Positions 34,987 through 45,008 of a stretch of 64,000 nt of DNA are shown piece after piece. The DNA comes from Candidatus Amarolinea dominans (lineage in GTDB: Bacteria; Chloroflexota; Anaerolineae; SSC4; Amarolineaceae), in the NCBI GenBank assembly GCA_016719785.1, contig JADJYJ010000004.1, positions 348,159-412,158 of the forward strand, written 5' to 3'. Every line of letters starts with the position of its first letter. The first letter of the stretch is position 1. Under the pieces are notes generated by a model. The model was not told the origin of the DNA. It ran no database searches and was given only the letters and a program-made list of their open reading frames with translations. The translations under genes were made by a program, and so were the position numbers.

Positions 34987-36618
34987 CTAGGAGTGCCCGT
35001 GCGCGGCCGCGGCCATGTCAGTCTCGATCTTACGCAAGGCTGCTTGATCGGAGGCCGTGGGGCCTTTGAAGCGGCGCTTGGCGTACACTTGCCAGTAGAT
35101 CAGCATGAAGAGCGCCGTCAGGATGATGGACCAGCCGGCCAGCACATTCGGCGGGATGGAGAACAACACCGTAATGAAGGCAATCCAAGCCAGGGCCAGC
35201 ACGTTGATGAGGACGCCCCAGTTCTTGAGGCTCCAGGGAGCCGTCTTGGGCGTGGTGAACTCACCCTGTTTACGTAGTTTGTTGCGCAGGTTCAGATAGA
35301 TCGGCAGGCCGTAAGCGACGTAGAGTGCGGTGGTGCTGACGGCCACGACGACGGTGTAGAGCGCCGACCAGACCGTGAGCAGCACAGCCAGGGTGCAGGT
35401 GATGACGATGGACCAGACCGGCGTGCGCAGCGTGGGGTGAATCTGCTTGATGAGGCGATAGCCGGGCATGCCGTCATCGCGAGCAAAGGCGAACCACATA
35501 CGGCTCATGCTGGTGATGGAGGAAAGCCCGCACAACCACATGGCGACGCCGATGATAATGGCGATGATGTGGCCGAAGAAGATCCTGTCGAAGTTCTCGT
35601 AGACGATGTAGAGGACAGCCGGGCCGTTGGCCGGGTCCACGGTCTTGGCGATGTCGCCGCTGGGGATATGCAGGGTCAGGATGAGGAGCATGACGTAGCC
35701 GACGACGAACGAAACGGCGACGGAGAGGAAGACGCCCCAGGCGCTGTTCAAGCGGGCCATGACCGTCTCCTCAGCCACGTGCGCCGAGGCGTCGTAACCG
35801 GTGTAGGTCCACTGCGCCTGCAAGAGTCCGAGCACGAAGGCGAGGACGATGCCGCCACCGGCATACAGCCCCATCATGCCCGGTATTTTCATCATCAGGG
35901 AGTTGAAGGGGGGCAAGGTGCCGGCGACGAACGTATTGGCTATGCTGGCCGGTTCCACGGTGGTGACGCCCTGGAAGAGAAAGCTGAAGGGCTGCGTGTG
36001 CTTGCCAAAGAAGGTCAACAGCAGGGCCATGATCAAGACGCCGCCGATGTGCCAGTAGACGCTGAAATCACTCAGGCGCGCCGTCAGCTTGATACCAAAG
36101 ACGTTGATCAGCACCTGCGGGACCATGATGACCATCATCACGACGATCATGGTCATCGTATTGGTCGTGTCAATGGCGGTGCCGAAGAGGCGATTGAATG
36201 CGCCGGCAATGTAAATGGCGGCGGCGAAGTCAATGCCCGCGGTGATCATGATCTGCCCAAGCATGTTGAACCAGGCGGTGACCCAGGCCCACTTGATGCC
36301 GCCCAGGCGGTGCGCCCAGAAGTAGAGGCCGCCGGCCGTCGGGTAGGCTGAGGCGAGTTCGGCCATCGAGGCCGCAATACAGAGGGTGAAGAAACTGACG
36401 AGAGGCCACCCGAAGGTGTTGATGATGGGGCCGGCAAACTGCAGACCGTATCCAAAGAGAAGGATCGCGCCGGTCAAAATGGAAATGATGGAAAACGAGA
36501 TGGCGAAATTGGAGAAGCCTCCCATTTCACGGAACAACTGCTGTGCGTAGCCCATCTTGTGCAGGTCGCGCATGTCCTCGCGGATCATCTCTTCGCGCGA
36601 CTTACCCTTGTAAGCCAT
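34987..36618 (-). CDS. APC-superfamily permease, likely ethanolamine importer
   Basis: 543 residues with about 12 hydrophobic segments. The N-terminal YAQQLFREMGGFSNFAISFSIISI pattern is that of the amino acid-choline transporter (ACT) group of the APC superfamily. TYTGYDASAHVAEETV and the FAFARDDGMPG loop are also typical. It heads the operon with its own promoter, so uptake of ethanolamine or a related amino-alcohol is the natural inference. This replaces EutH, which is absent. The ATG at 36618 has AGGAG 8 bp upstream; the open frame beyond it runs through the promoter and is rejected. Confidence 0.85.
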   Translation of the reverse strand: MAYKGKSREEMIREDMRDLHKMGYAQQLFREMGGFSNFAISFSIISILTGAILLFGYGLQFAGPIINTFGWPLVSFFTLCIAASMAELASAYPTAGGLYFWAHRLGGIKWAWVTAWFNMLGQIMITAGIDFAAAIYIAGAFNRLFGTAIDTTNTMTMIVVMMVIMVPQVLINVFGIKLTARLSDFSVYWHIGGVLIMALLLTFFGKHTQPFSFLFQGVTTVEPASIANTFVAGTLPPFNSLMMKIPGMMGLYAGGGIVLAFVLGLLQAQWTYTGYDASAHVAEETVMARLNSAWGVFLSVAVSFVVGYVMLLILTLHIPSGDIAKTVDPANGPAVLYIVYENFDRIFFGHIIAIIIGVAMWLCGLSSITSMSRMWFAFARDDGMPGYRLIKQIHPTLRTPVWSIVITCTLAVLLTVWSALYTVVVAVSTTALYVAYGLPIYLNLRNKLRKQGEFTTPKTAPWSLKNWGVLINVLALAWIAFITVLFSIPPNVLAGWSIILTALFMLIYWQVYAKRRFKGPTASDQAALRKIETDMAAAAHGHS

Positions 36619-36694
36619 GAGTTCTGCTCCTTTCCTCGAACGAAACACGAATATGAAGTTGATCGAAACAGGCGGGTTGGCGTGGAGAGACGCT

Positions 36695-36722
36695 ATTGTA
36701 ATGGCTTTTGAGAAAAATGCAA
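36695..36722 (-). promoter_or_regulatory. Promoter of the eut operon
   Basis: Minus strand: TTGCAT (36722-36717), 16 bp, TACAAT (36700-36695), leaving a leader of about 70 bases before the permease ATG. No EutV-type dual hairpin is evident. Confidence 0.55.
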
Positions 36723-36741
36723 AACCGTACCCCCCTACCAC

Positions 36742-36883
36742 CAGCAGTTCCAAATGTAGCACACATTCAACCACAAAGAGCACAGAGAACACAAAGAAAC
36801 GGCAGATCAGACGCAAATCGGCAACTTCTCTGCGTTCTTTGTGATCTCTGTGGTTAAAAACCAGGCTACATTTGAAACTGCTG
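36742..36883. mobile_element. MITE-like element with 19-bp terminal inverted repeats
   Basis: CAGCAGTTCCAAATGTAGC (36742-36760) and GCTACATTTGAAACTGCTG (36865-36883) are inverted repeats with one mismatch. Inside them CCACAAAGAGCACAGAGAAC and GTTCTTTGTGATCTCTGTGG form further inverted arms, so the 142 bp folds into one long imperfect hairpin. The terminal sequence recurs alone at 49262-49281. No coding capacity. Confidence 0.6.
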
Positions 36884-36925
36884 CCCTGCCACTGGTGCGG
36901 TAAAGGGCGGAGATTCGGGCTTTTC

Positions 36926-37696
36926 CTAACGGCGGCCGATGATGATGCCTTCGGTCAGGGTCATGGAGACGCTCTTCTCGCTGCGCACGGGCTGCAAGAA
37001 GGCGTAGACGCTGCGCTCGGGGTCGAGCAGCCAGGCCTCCAGGTAGGCGCTCATGGGCGCGGAGACCGCCATGCGGCGCAGCCAGCCGTGGAAGTCCATC
37101 GTTTTACGCAGGGTTTCGGTGTGGGTGACCCGCAGACCGACCGCCTGAAACAGATCGGCCAGTTCTTGCAACGTCAAGGCGCGTCCGTGGCTGGGATCGC
37201 GCATCTTCTCGAAGCTGTTGATGGCTTTGGCGACGGCAGGATCAGCCGGGACGATGTTGTCAATGATGGCAACGAGGCCCTCGCGACGACAGACGCGCAC
37301 CATCTCGGCCAGGGCGCGCTCCGGCTGCGGGAAATGGTGCAGGGCGATGCGACAGATCACCAGATCGAAGCTGCCAGGGCGGAAGGGCAGCTTCTCCACG
37401 TCTCCCAGCTCGAAGGTCGCATTGCCGATGCCTCGTTCGTCCGCCAGGGCGCGCGCCTGGCTGATCATCTGCGGCGTCAGGTCGCTGCCTACCACGTGCT
37501 GCACATGCGGCGCCAACGCCAGTGCGGTGTGGCCGGCGCCGGTTGCCACGTCCAGCACTTCCCAGTGCGGCTGCGGCTGCACCAACTCGATCAAACGGCC
37601 TAAACTCGCGCCCTGCGCATGCACCTTGCTGGTGGCATAGCCCGCGGCCGACGCCCCAAACTGCTGCCGCACCAGGTTCTTGGTTTCTTCACTCAT
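36926..37696 (-). CDS. Class I SAM-dependent methyltransferase
   Basis: 256 residues. Motif I is VLDVATGAGHTALAL near residue 47, motif II is GDVEKLPFRPGSFDLVIC, and the ALHHFPQPERALAEMVRVCR segment follows, as in the UbiE/COQ5-like Methyltransf_11 group. The substrate is unknown. A macro-domain relic overlaps its start codon by 3 bp, so the gene may have replaced part of an older operon. It is followed by the MITE-like element. Confidence 0.85.
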   Translation of the reverse strand: MSEETKNLVRQQFGASAAGYATSKVHAQGASLGRLIELVQPQPHWEVLDVATGAGHTALALAPHVQHVVGSDLTPQMISQARALADERGIGNATFELGDVEKLPFRPGSFDLVICRIALHHFPQPERALAEMVRVCRREGLVAIIDNIVPADPAVAKAINSFEKMRDPSHGRALTLQELADLFQAVGLRVTHTETLRKTMDFHGWLRRMAVSAPMSAYLEAWLLDPERSVYAFLQPVRSEKSVSMTLTEGIIIGRR

Positions 37697-37812
37697 GGTT
37701 TTCTCCTCGGTCGGCGAATCGCGCCATCCACGCCGCCGCCGCCCAACAACGATTCATTGGCTGCATTCACGATCGCATCCACCTCCAGCCGCGTCAGGTC
37801 CCCTTCATCGCC
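37693..37812 (-). pseudogene. Macro-domain (ADP-ribose binding) N-terminal relic
   Basis: The minus strand between tex and the methyltransferase encodes GDLTRLEVDAIVNAANESLL followed by GGGGVDGAIRR, the unmistakable N-terminal ligand-binding motif of macro domains, and then runs into a stop overlapping the methyltransferase ATG. The remaining about 120 residues of the domain are missing. It directly follows a short CTTCGCGCC-type repeat stretch after the tex stop, which may have mediated the deletion. Confidence 0.8.
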
Positions 37813-37856
37813 TTCGTGCTCCTCACTTCGCGCCTTCGTGCCTTCGCGCCTTCGTG

Positions 37857-40088
37857 TCACTTCGCGCCTTCGTGCTCCTCTTTCTTCATCGTCAAACTCA
37901 CGCGCCCACGCTCGCGTTCGATCTTGAGCACGCGTACGTCCACCACATCGCCTACTTTGACCACCTCGTGCGGGTTGCGCACATAACGCGACCCCATTTC
38001 GCTGACATGCACCAGGCCATCGTGCTTGACGCCAATGTCCACGAACGCGCCAAAATCCACCACGTTGCGCACGGTGCCCTGCAGCGCCATGCCCTCGCGC
38101 AGGTCGTCCAGGCTGAGGATGTCCCTGCGCAGTACTGGCGCGGGCAGGTCTTCACGCGGGTCACGTCCTGGCCGGCGCAGCGCCTCCAGGATGTCGGTCA
38201 AGGTGGGCACGCCCACTTCGAGCAACTCGGCCACCTCCTCGATGCGGTGCTGCTGCATGTAGCGCGTCACCAGGCCGGACAGGTCCTTAGCCTTGAGGCC
38301 AATGCCCAGCAGGTCGAGCAGGCGCTTGACCACCGCGTACGATTCGGGGTGAATGGCGGTGTTGTCGAGCGGATTGGCGCCGTCGGGCACGCGCAGGAAG
38401 CCGGCCGCCTGCTCGAAGGCTTTCGGCCCCAGCCCTTTGACCTTCTTCACATCGCTGCGGCTGCGGAATGACCCCTCCTGATTGCGGTGCTCGACAACGT
38501 TCTGGGCAACCTTCTTGCCGATGCCGGCCACATATTGCAGCAGCGCCGCGGACGCGGTGTTCACGTCCACGCCGACCAGGTTGACCGCATCTTCCACGAC
38601 GCCATCCAGGGCTTGCTGCAATTTTTTCTGATCCACGTCATGTTGGTAAAGACCGACACCGATGCTCTTGGCATCAATTTTGACCAACTCGGCCAGCGGG
38701 TCCTGCAGTCGCCGTGCAATGCTGATTGCGCCGCGCACGGTCACATCCAGATCGGGGAATTCCTCGCGCGCCAGCGGTGAAGCCGAGTAGACGGAGGCGC
38801 CGGCCTCGCTGACCAGGGCGTAGGCCACGTCACGGCCGGACTTGCCGCCTGCGGCGCCCAACTCGCCAATCACTTCCGCGACCAACTGCTCCGTTTCGCG
38901 ACTGGCGGTGCCGTTACCAATCGCGATCACCGCCACCTGGCCGTTCTCGATCACGGCGCGTAGTTGACGCTTGGCCTCGCTCCACTGTTTTTGCGGTTCG
39001 TGGGGAAAGATGGCAAACGAGCCGAGGTACTTACCGGTCTCATCTACCAGTGCCACCTTGCAGCCGCTGCGAAAGCCGGGGTCAATGCCCAACACCCGCC
39101 TGCGCTTGAGCGGCGCTTGCAGGAGCAGGCTCTTGACATTGGTGGCAAAGGTCAGGATGGCCTGATCGTCCGATTTTTCGGTCAGGCCGCCGCGCACGTC
39201 ACGTTCGACGGCCGGCTGGATCAGGCGTTCGTAGCCATCGGCGATCGCCATCTGCACCTGCAGCGCCACGGCCGAGCGGCGGTCCTTGACAAACTGGCGG
39301 CCGATGTTATCCAGGATTTCCTCGTCCGGGCCATGCAGCGTCGCCTTGAGCACGCCCTCTTTTTCGCCCCGGTTGATCGCCAGAAGCTGGTGCGCGGGCA
39401 CATCCTTGAGCGGCATGGCAAAATCATGGTACATCTCGTACTTCTGGCCCGGGTCAGCGCCGACCGCGGCCAGCCTGACCACCAGAAGCCCCTGACCCAG
39501 CGTCTTGCTGCGCGCAAACGCCCGCACCTGGGCATCTTCGCTGACCACTTCGGCCACGATGTCACGCGCGCCGGCCAGCGCCGCCTCCGCATCGGCCACC
39601 TCCGCGGCGATGAAGGTGGTGGCCAGGGCGGTCAGTTGGCCGCTGAGCTTTTCAGGGTGCAGCAGCACCTCGGCCAATGGCTCCAACCCGCGCTCACGGG
39701 CCTGCATCGCGCGCGTGCGGCGCTTGGGGCGATAGGGCAGGTAGAGGTCTTCGACGCGCTGCAGGGTGGTCGCGGCCCGAATCTCCTGCTCCAGCGCCGG
39801 CGTCAGTTTGGCCTGCTCAGCAATGCTCTTCAGCGCCGTCTCCTGGCGAGCGTGCAGGTTGCGCAAATAGTCCAGGCGACTCTCGATTTGCCGTAGTTGT
39901 ACTTCGTCCAGGCCGCCGGTCACTTCCTTGCGGTAGCGGGCAATAAAAGGGATGGTGTTGCCATCGTCCAGCAAGGCAATGGTGGCGCTGACCTGCTGCG
40001 GGCTGATACCCAATGCGCGGGCGATCGTTGTCGGAATAGCTGGGGTGACAGGCGCCAGGACTGGCGCGTGGGTTGTCTGCGTGGTCAT
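37857..40088 (-). CDS. tex: Tex family S1 RNA-binding transcription accessory protein
   Basis: 743 residues, near the family norm. N-terminal Tex helical part (FIARYRKEVTGGLDEVQLR, VEDLYLPYRPKRRTRA), YqgF-like RNase H fold domain (RRRVLGIDPGFRSGCKVALVDE), helix-hairpin-helix region (VNTASAALLQYVAGIGKKVA), and C-terminal S1 domain (GTVRNVVDFGAFVDIGVKHD). Tex acts in transcription and RNA metabolism. ATG at 40088 without a strong ribosome site. Confidence 0.96.
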   Translation of the reverse strand: MTTQTTHAPVLAPVTPAIPTTIARALGISPQQVSATIALLDDGNTIPFIARYRKEVTGGLDEVQLRQIESRLDYLRNLHARQETALKSIAEQAKLTPALEQEIRAATTLQRVEDLYLPYRPKRRTRAMQARERGLEPLAEVLLHPEKLSGQLTALATTFIAAEVADAEAALAGARDIVAEVVSEDAQVRAFARSKTLGQGLLVVRLAAVGADPGQKYEMYHDFAMPLKDVPAHQLLAINRGEKEGVLKATLHGPDEEILDNIGRQFVKDRRSAVALQVQMAIADGYERLIQPAVERDVRGGLTEKSDDQAILTFATNVKSLLLQAPLKRRRVLGIDPGFRSGCKVALVDETGKYLGSFAIFPHEPQKQWSEAKRQLRAVIENGQVAVIAIGNGTASRETEQLVAEVIGELGAAGGKSGRDVAYALVSEAGASVYSASPLAREEFPDLDVTVRGAISIARRLQDPLAELVKIDAKSIGVGLYQHDVDQKKLQQALDGVVEDAVNLVGVDVNTASAALLQYVAGIGKKVAQNVVEHRNQEGSFRSRSDVKKVKGLGPKAFEQAAGFLRVPDGANPLDNTAIHPESYAVVKRLLDLLGIGLKAKDLSGLVTRYMQQHRIEEVAELLEVGVPTLTDILEALRRPGRDPREDLPAPVLRRDILSLDDLREGMALQGTVRNVVDFGAFVDIGVKHDGLVHVSEMGSRYVRNPHEVVKVGDVVDVRVLKIERERGRVSLTMKKEEHEGAK

Positions 40089-40244
40089 CGGTCTCGATTG
40101 CTTTCAGGAATCCGCACCGGACTGACCGGCGCACGCGCGATGATAGCACATTTTTTCGCCTCTGGCAACACATGGCGCCATTCGTGCGATTCGTGGCGGG
40201 GGCTAATTTTTTCTGCCACGAATTTCACCGATTTTCACGAATTA

Positions 40245-40273
40245 TTGTCTCCGCATGAAGCTGATGTTATAAT
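40245..40273 (+). promoter_or_regulatory. Promoter of the HEAT-dGTPase-CHAT operon
   Basis: TTGTCT (40245-40250), 17 bp, TATAAT (40268-40273), 48 bp before the ATG at 40321. The preceding CCACGAATTTCACCGATTTT stretch resembles a common AT-richer dispersed repeat. Confidence 0.65.
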
Positions 40274-40320
40274 CTGACGCAACATGTTTTTTTCAACCGC
40301 GTTGAACCTGGGGGACACCT

Positions 40321-40932
40321 ATGACAGCTAACCCAACTCCTTCCGATCTGCTGGCCTCCCTGCGCCGCGCGATCGAGGCGCAGGATGATGACCTGGCGGA
40401 GCATTTCGTGCGCCGGCTGACAACCGCTGATGGCGCGCTGGTGGCCGAGCTGGTCACCTGGCTCGATGATCCTGATACCGACCGGCGCTGGTGGGGGGTG
40501 CGTACCCTTGTTGCAGTGGCCGGCCTGGCTGGCGATGGCGCAACCGCGCTGGACCCGCTGCGCAAGCGTTTGCGCGACGATGACGCCAGCATCCGCTGCG
40601 CCGCGGCCCTGGCGTTGGCCGAACTTGGGCTGGTCGAAGCCACTGACGACCTGGTCGAGACCCTGAGCGATGTCAACGGCTGGGTGCGGGCATCGGCCGC
40701 GGATGCCCTGGCGCTGATGGGAGAGAAGGCCGTGCCGGCCCTCGCGACCGTGCTTGCCACCGGGCCGCAGGGCGCACGGTCACGCGCCGCCCACGCCTTG
40801 AGCAAGATCCGTACCCTGGAGACTGCCGAGGTGTTTTACCGTTACCTGCAAGATGAAAATCAACTGGTGCAGGCCTATGCGTATGATACCCTGGACCAAA
40901 TGGGGTTTTTGCGCACTATCCTGGTGGTTTGA
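40321..40932 (+). CDS. HEAT-repeat protein
   Basis: 203 residues built of four to five HEAT/PBS-lyase-type helical repeats (DDDASIRCAAALALAELG, DVNGWVRASAADALALMG, GPQGARSRAAHALSKI). It has no catalytic motif and is likely a protein-protein scaffold. GGGGGA precedes the ATG. It is the first gene of a tight three-gene set: the dGTPase-like gene starts 45 bp downstream and the CHAT gene 15 bp after that. Confidence 0.85.
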   Translation: MTANPTPSDLLASLRRAIEAQDDDLAEHFVRRLTTADGALVAELVTWLDDPDTDRRWWGVRTLVAVAGLAGDGATALDPLRKRLRDDDASIRCAAALALAELGLVEATDDLVETLSDVNGWVRASAADALALMGEKAVPALATVLATGPQGARSRAAHALSKIRTLETAEVFYRYLQDENQLVQAYAYDTLDQMGFLRTILVV

Positions 40933-40977
40933 CCGTGGTGCATTTCAACGGCGTTTGCTGTGAAGTAAGGAGACCGC

Positions 40978-42136
<1,159 letters not shown>

Positions 42137-42151
42137 TCGAGGAGGTGTCCC

Positions 42152-44434
42152 ATGTCTGATTTCGCATCCGCTGTGGCTGAAAGGACGCTGCGCGACGCGC
42201 TGCAAATGCTGATTGCCCGCTGGCCCACCCTGGACGCGGTCAGCGCGGCGGACATCCGCGCGGCGCTGACTGCGCCTTACGAGCAACTGCGCCAGGCCAC
42301 GGGCCAGTTCCAGCCGGTGAACGCCGCGGCCGCGGCCCTGGGCGCACTCGACAAGCTGCCGAGCGCACGCCGACTCCTGGCATCCATCCTCGATCCGGCC
42401 CGTGAAACGAACGCCATGCGCGGCATCGCGTTCAGCAATCCGGATTTGGCGCGGGAAATCCTGGCGATGCTGGAGCAGATCCTGCAGATTACTCATGACT
42501 CCAAACCCAACCCGGTCAGCCAACCCTCTTACTGGCCGGACAAGGCGAAGAACATCCTGCGTCCGGTGATCGAAGCGCTTCTCGCCGGCCGGGACCGCCT
42601 GGACGCTGCGGTTCAGGCCGATCTAGGCCGCCTGTTCCTGGAGACGGCCCGCCGCCTGGAAGAGGCGGCTACTTTCGAAGAACGCGGCGCGGCGGCGGTC
42701 TGGTTCCTGGAGCAGATTGATGTGATTGCACCGGATGTGCCGGAAGTGCCGCCGCTGCTGCAGAAAGCGGCCAGACAGGCGGACGAGTCTGAGGAACCTA
42801 CCTGGCGCAAGGGGGTGTTGCCCGACAGAAATACATCGGAGCTTGTTGATCTCCTGCGCCGGGCCGGCGCCGCGGACCGGGAGATGGCGACTGCCATGCC
42901 GCCTGATGATGAGCCATCGGATGCTGATGAGGTGGCCGTCGTGCAGCGCTACGGCGCGGTGGAGTTCCCCGGACGGGTGCTGCACCGGCTGGCCACCCGC
43001 CTGACCGTGCGCCTGACCGAACAGCAGGCTAGGGGCGCGATCAGCACCCCGACCGCCATGTCGGTGCAGGTGGGCGCGAAGCACCCGGTGACGGCCGTCG
43101 TCCTGGCGCCCGATTTCGTCATCTTCGACGCCAACTGGAACCTTGCGCACACCGGCGAGCTGGTGGTCAAGGCCAGCGGCGATTCCGCCCCGCTGATCTT
43201 CGATCTGCTGCCCAAGTCGCCCGGCGCCAAATCGGTGGCGGTGGACTTCCGCCAGAACGACCGCCTGCTGGGCACGGTTGGCCTGCAGGTGGAGGTGGTC
43301 AGCACTGTCGCGGAACTGGGCGCGGGGCCGGCGCTGTCTACCCAGGCGGTGATGACCATGCCGGATCGCGACCTGCCGCCGCCGCAGTTGGAGCTGCGCA
43401 TCAAGGCTGCCGATTCGGCCCACACCACCTTCGAGTTCATTCTGCATTCCAGGCTGGCCGGCTTCAACTGGAAATCCATGGGCACGCACACGTTCGCGGG
43501 CCAGCCGGCCGAGGAGATGAAGAGCTACTTCAAGGATCTCAACGAGTTGGCGCGGCAGACGGGCGGCTCACTGCCCGACGAGGACAGACAGACCGAGTTG
43601 AAGACCCTGGGCGAGAACCTCTTTTTCGATGCCTTCCCCGAAGCCTTGCAGCGCGCCCTGTGGGCCATACCGGCCAGGATCACCAGCCTGATCATCACCT
43701 CCGACGAGCCGTGGATTCCCTGGGAACTGGCGCGCATCTTCGACCCAGAGACGCGGGCGGAAGGCGATTTCCTGTGCAGCCGCTTCACCGTGGCGCGCTG
43801 GCTGGCCGGCGACGGCATGACCGCGACGCTGCCCAACCGGGGAATGACGGCCATCATTCCCAGCACGAACCTGATCTACACCGCGGCCGAATACGAGGCC
43901 CTGCAGGAACTGTGGCCGGATGATACACTGATCGCGCTGACCGACGCCGCCGCCACGACTCGTGACGTGATCATCCGGCTGAAGGACAGCCGACTTGCAG
44001 GCATCGTGCATGTCGCCAGTCACGGCGCGGCCGGCGATGACCCGGCCCAGTCCACCATTACGCTCAGTGATGGCAAGCTGCGACCGACGGACATCTCACG
44101 GAGCACGCGCTACACGCGCCGCCCGCTGATCTTCTTCAACGCCTGCGAGAGCGGCAGGACCGGTTTTGCCCTGGCTGGGCTGGGCGGCTGGGCCGAGCGC
44201 TTCGTGCAGGCTGGCGCCGGCGCGTTTGTCGGCGCCCTGTGGGAAGTCAACGACCGCCTGGCCGCGCAATTCGCCGCCGTGTTCTACGAAAAACTGTTTG
44301 GCGGCGCTGCCCTGGGCGACGCATTTACCGCCGCGCGCACAGCCATCCGCGACGCCGCGCCCAACAACCCCACCTGGCTGGCCTACGTCCTCTACGGCGA
44401 GCCGCTCAGCCTGCTCCAGGCTGCCCCCGAATGA
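42152..44434 (+). CDS. CHAT-domain caspase-like peptidase
   Basis: 760 residues. The C-terminal quarter is a CHAT domain (clan CD peptidase fold): catalytic His624 in HVASHGAAGDD and Cys665 in FFNACESGRTG, then GAGAFVGALWEVND and the YVLYGEP ending. The N-terminal 550 residues are unassigned; residues about 300-420 look beta-rich, with VQVGAKHPVTAVVLAPD, and may form a sensor or receptor domain. GAGGAGG precedes the ATG, 15 bp after the dGTPase-like gene. CHAT proteases act as effectors or regulators in several bacterial conflict systems. Confidence 0.88.
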   Translation: MSDFASAVAERTLRDALQMLIARWPTLDAVSAADIRAALTAPYEQLRQATGQFQPVNAAAAALGALDKLPSARRLLASILDPARETNAMRGIAFSNPDLAREILAMLEQILQITHDSKPNPVSQPSYWPDKAKNILRPVIEALLAGRDRLDAAVQADLGRLFLETARRLEEAATFEERGAAAVWFLEQIDVIAPDVPEVPPLLQKAARQADESEEPTWRKGVLPDRNTSELVDLLRRAGAADREMATAMPPDDEPSDADEVAVVQRYGAVEFPGRVLHRLATRLTVRLTEQQARGAISTPTAMSVQVGAKHPVTAVVLAPDFVIFDANWNLAHTGELVVKASGDSAPLIFDLLPKSPGAKSVAVDFRQNDRLLGTVGLQVEVVSTVAELGAGPALSTQAVMTMPDRDLPPPQLELRIKAADSAHTTFEFILHSRLAGFNWKSMGTHTFAGQPAEEMKSYFKDLNELARQTGGSLPDEDRQTELKTLGENLFFDAFPEALQRALWAIPARITSLIITSDEPWIPWELARIFDPETRAEGDFLCSRFTVARWLAGDGMTATLPNRGMTAIIPSTNLIYTAAEYEALQELWPDDTLIALTDAAATTRDVIIRLKDSRLAGIVHVASHGAAGDDPAQSTITLSDGKLRPTDISRSTRYTRRPLIFFNACESGRTGFALAGLGGWAERFVQAGAGAFVGALWEVNDRLAAQFAAVFYEKLFGGAALGDAFTAARTAIRDAAPNNPTWLAYVLYGEPLSLLQAAPE

Positions 44435-44467
44435 ATTCGGGGTTACGGGGCGTGCGGTGATCCGACG

Positions 44468-44820
44468 GCCGCGCCCGAATGATGAAATTTGGTAATGCAA
44501 TCGGGCGCGGCCTCGTTGTCATTCCACCGAATGAATTCGGCGTCTGGTATGAAAAACCTGCTGAAGCAGGTTCGGGTGTTAGAATGCCGGTTCGTTAAGA
44601 ACGTCATAGGCTGGCGGTGATTCGCGCACGGCCGCGCCCGAATGATGAAATTTGGTAATGCAATCGGGCGCGGCCTCGTTGTCATTCCACCGAATGAATT
44701 CGGCGTCTGGTATGAAAAACCTGCTGAAGCAGGTTCGGGTGTTAGAATGCCGGTTCGTTAAGAACGTCATAGACTGGCGGTGATTCGCGCACGGCCGCAC
44801 CCGAATGAATTCGGGGTTAC
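44468..44820. repeat. 163-bp tandem duplication with CCGAATGAATTCGG palindromes
   Basis: Copy 1 at 44468-44630 and copy 2 at 44631-44793 are almost identical (period 163, one G/A difference seen near 44610/44773). A third partial copy follows to 44820, and the CHAT gene's last codons also end in the CCCGAATGAATTCGGGGTT motif at 44427. Each copy contains AACCTGCTGAAGCAGGTT, a perfect 18-bp palindrome. The stretch 44821-44920 is a run of GGTCTCTGATCTC-like words. No gene is seen in 44435-45008. Confidence 0.85.
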
Positions 44821-45008
44821 AACAAGTCTCTGGTCTCTGAAGACCGGAGACCGGAGACCATTCGCCTTCCACGTACCCGATCTCTGATCTCGAATCTCCG
44901 ATCTCTGCCCTCTGCCAGAATCCTCCCCTTCGCTGTTCTTTGTTGCCACGATGCGTGCTCACGCCCAGGGCGCCCAGACGTACACCACTTGAAACAAGGA
45001 ACAGCATC

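Noticed and set aside
34735..35277. Plus-strand frames antisense to eutA and permease (up to 467 codons)
   Set aside because: High-GC shadow frames of well-recognised minus-strand genes.
36619..36816. 66-residue N-terminal extension of the permease
   Set aside because: Runs through the promoter and MITE-like arms; the AGGAG site supports 36618.
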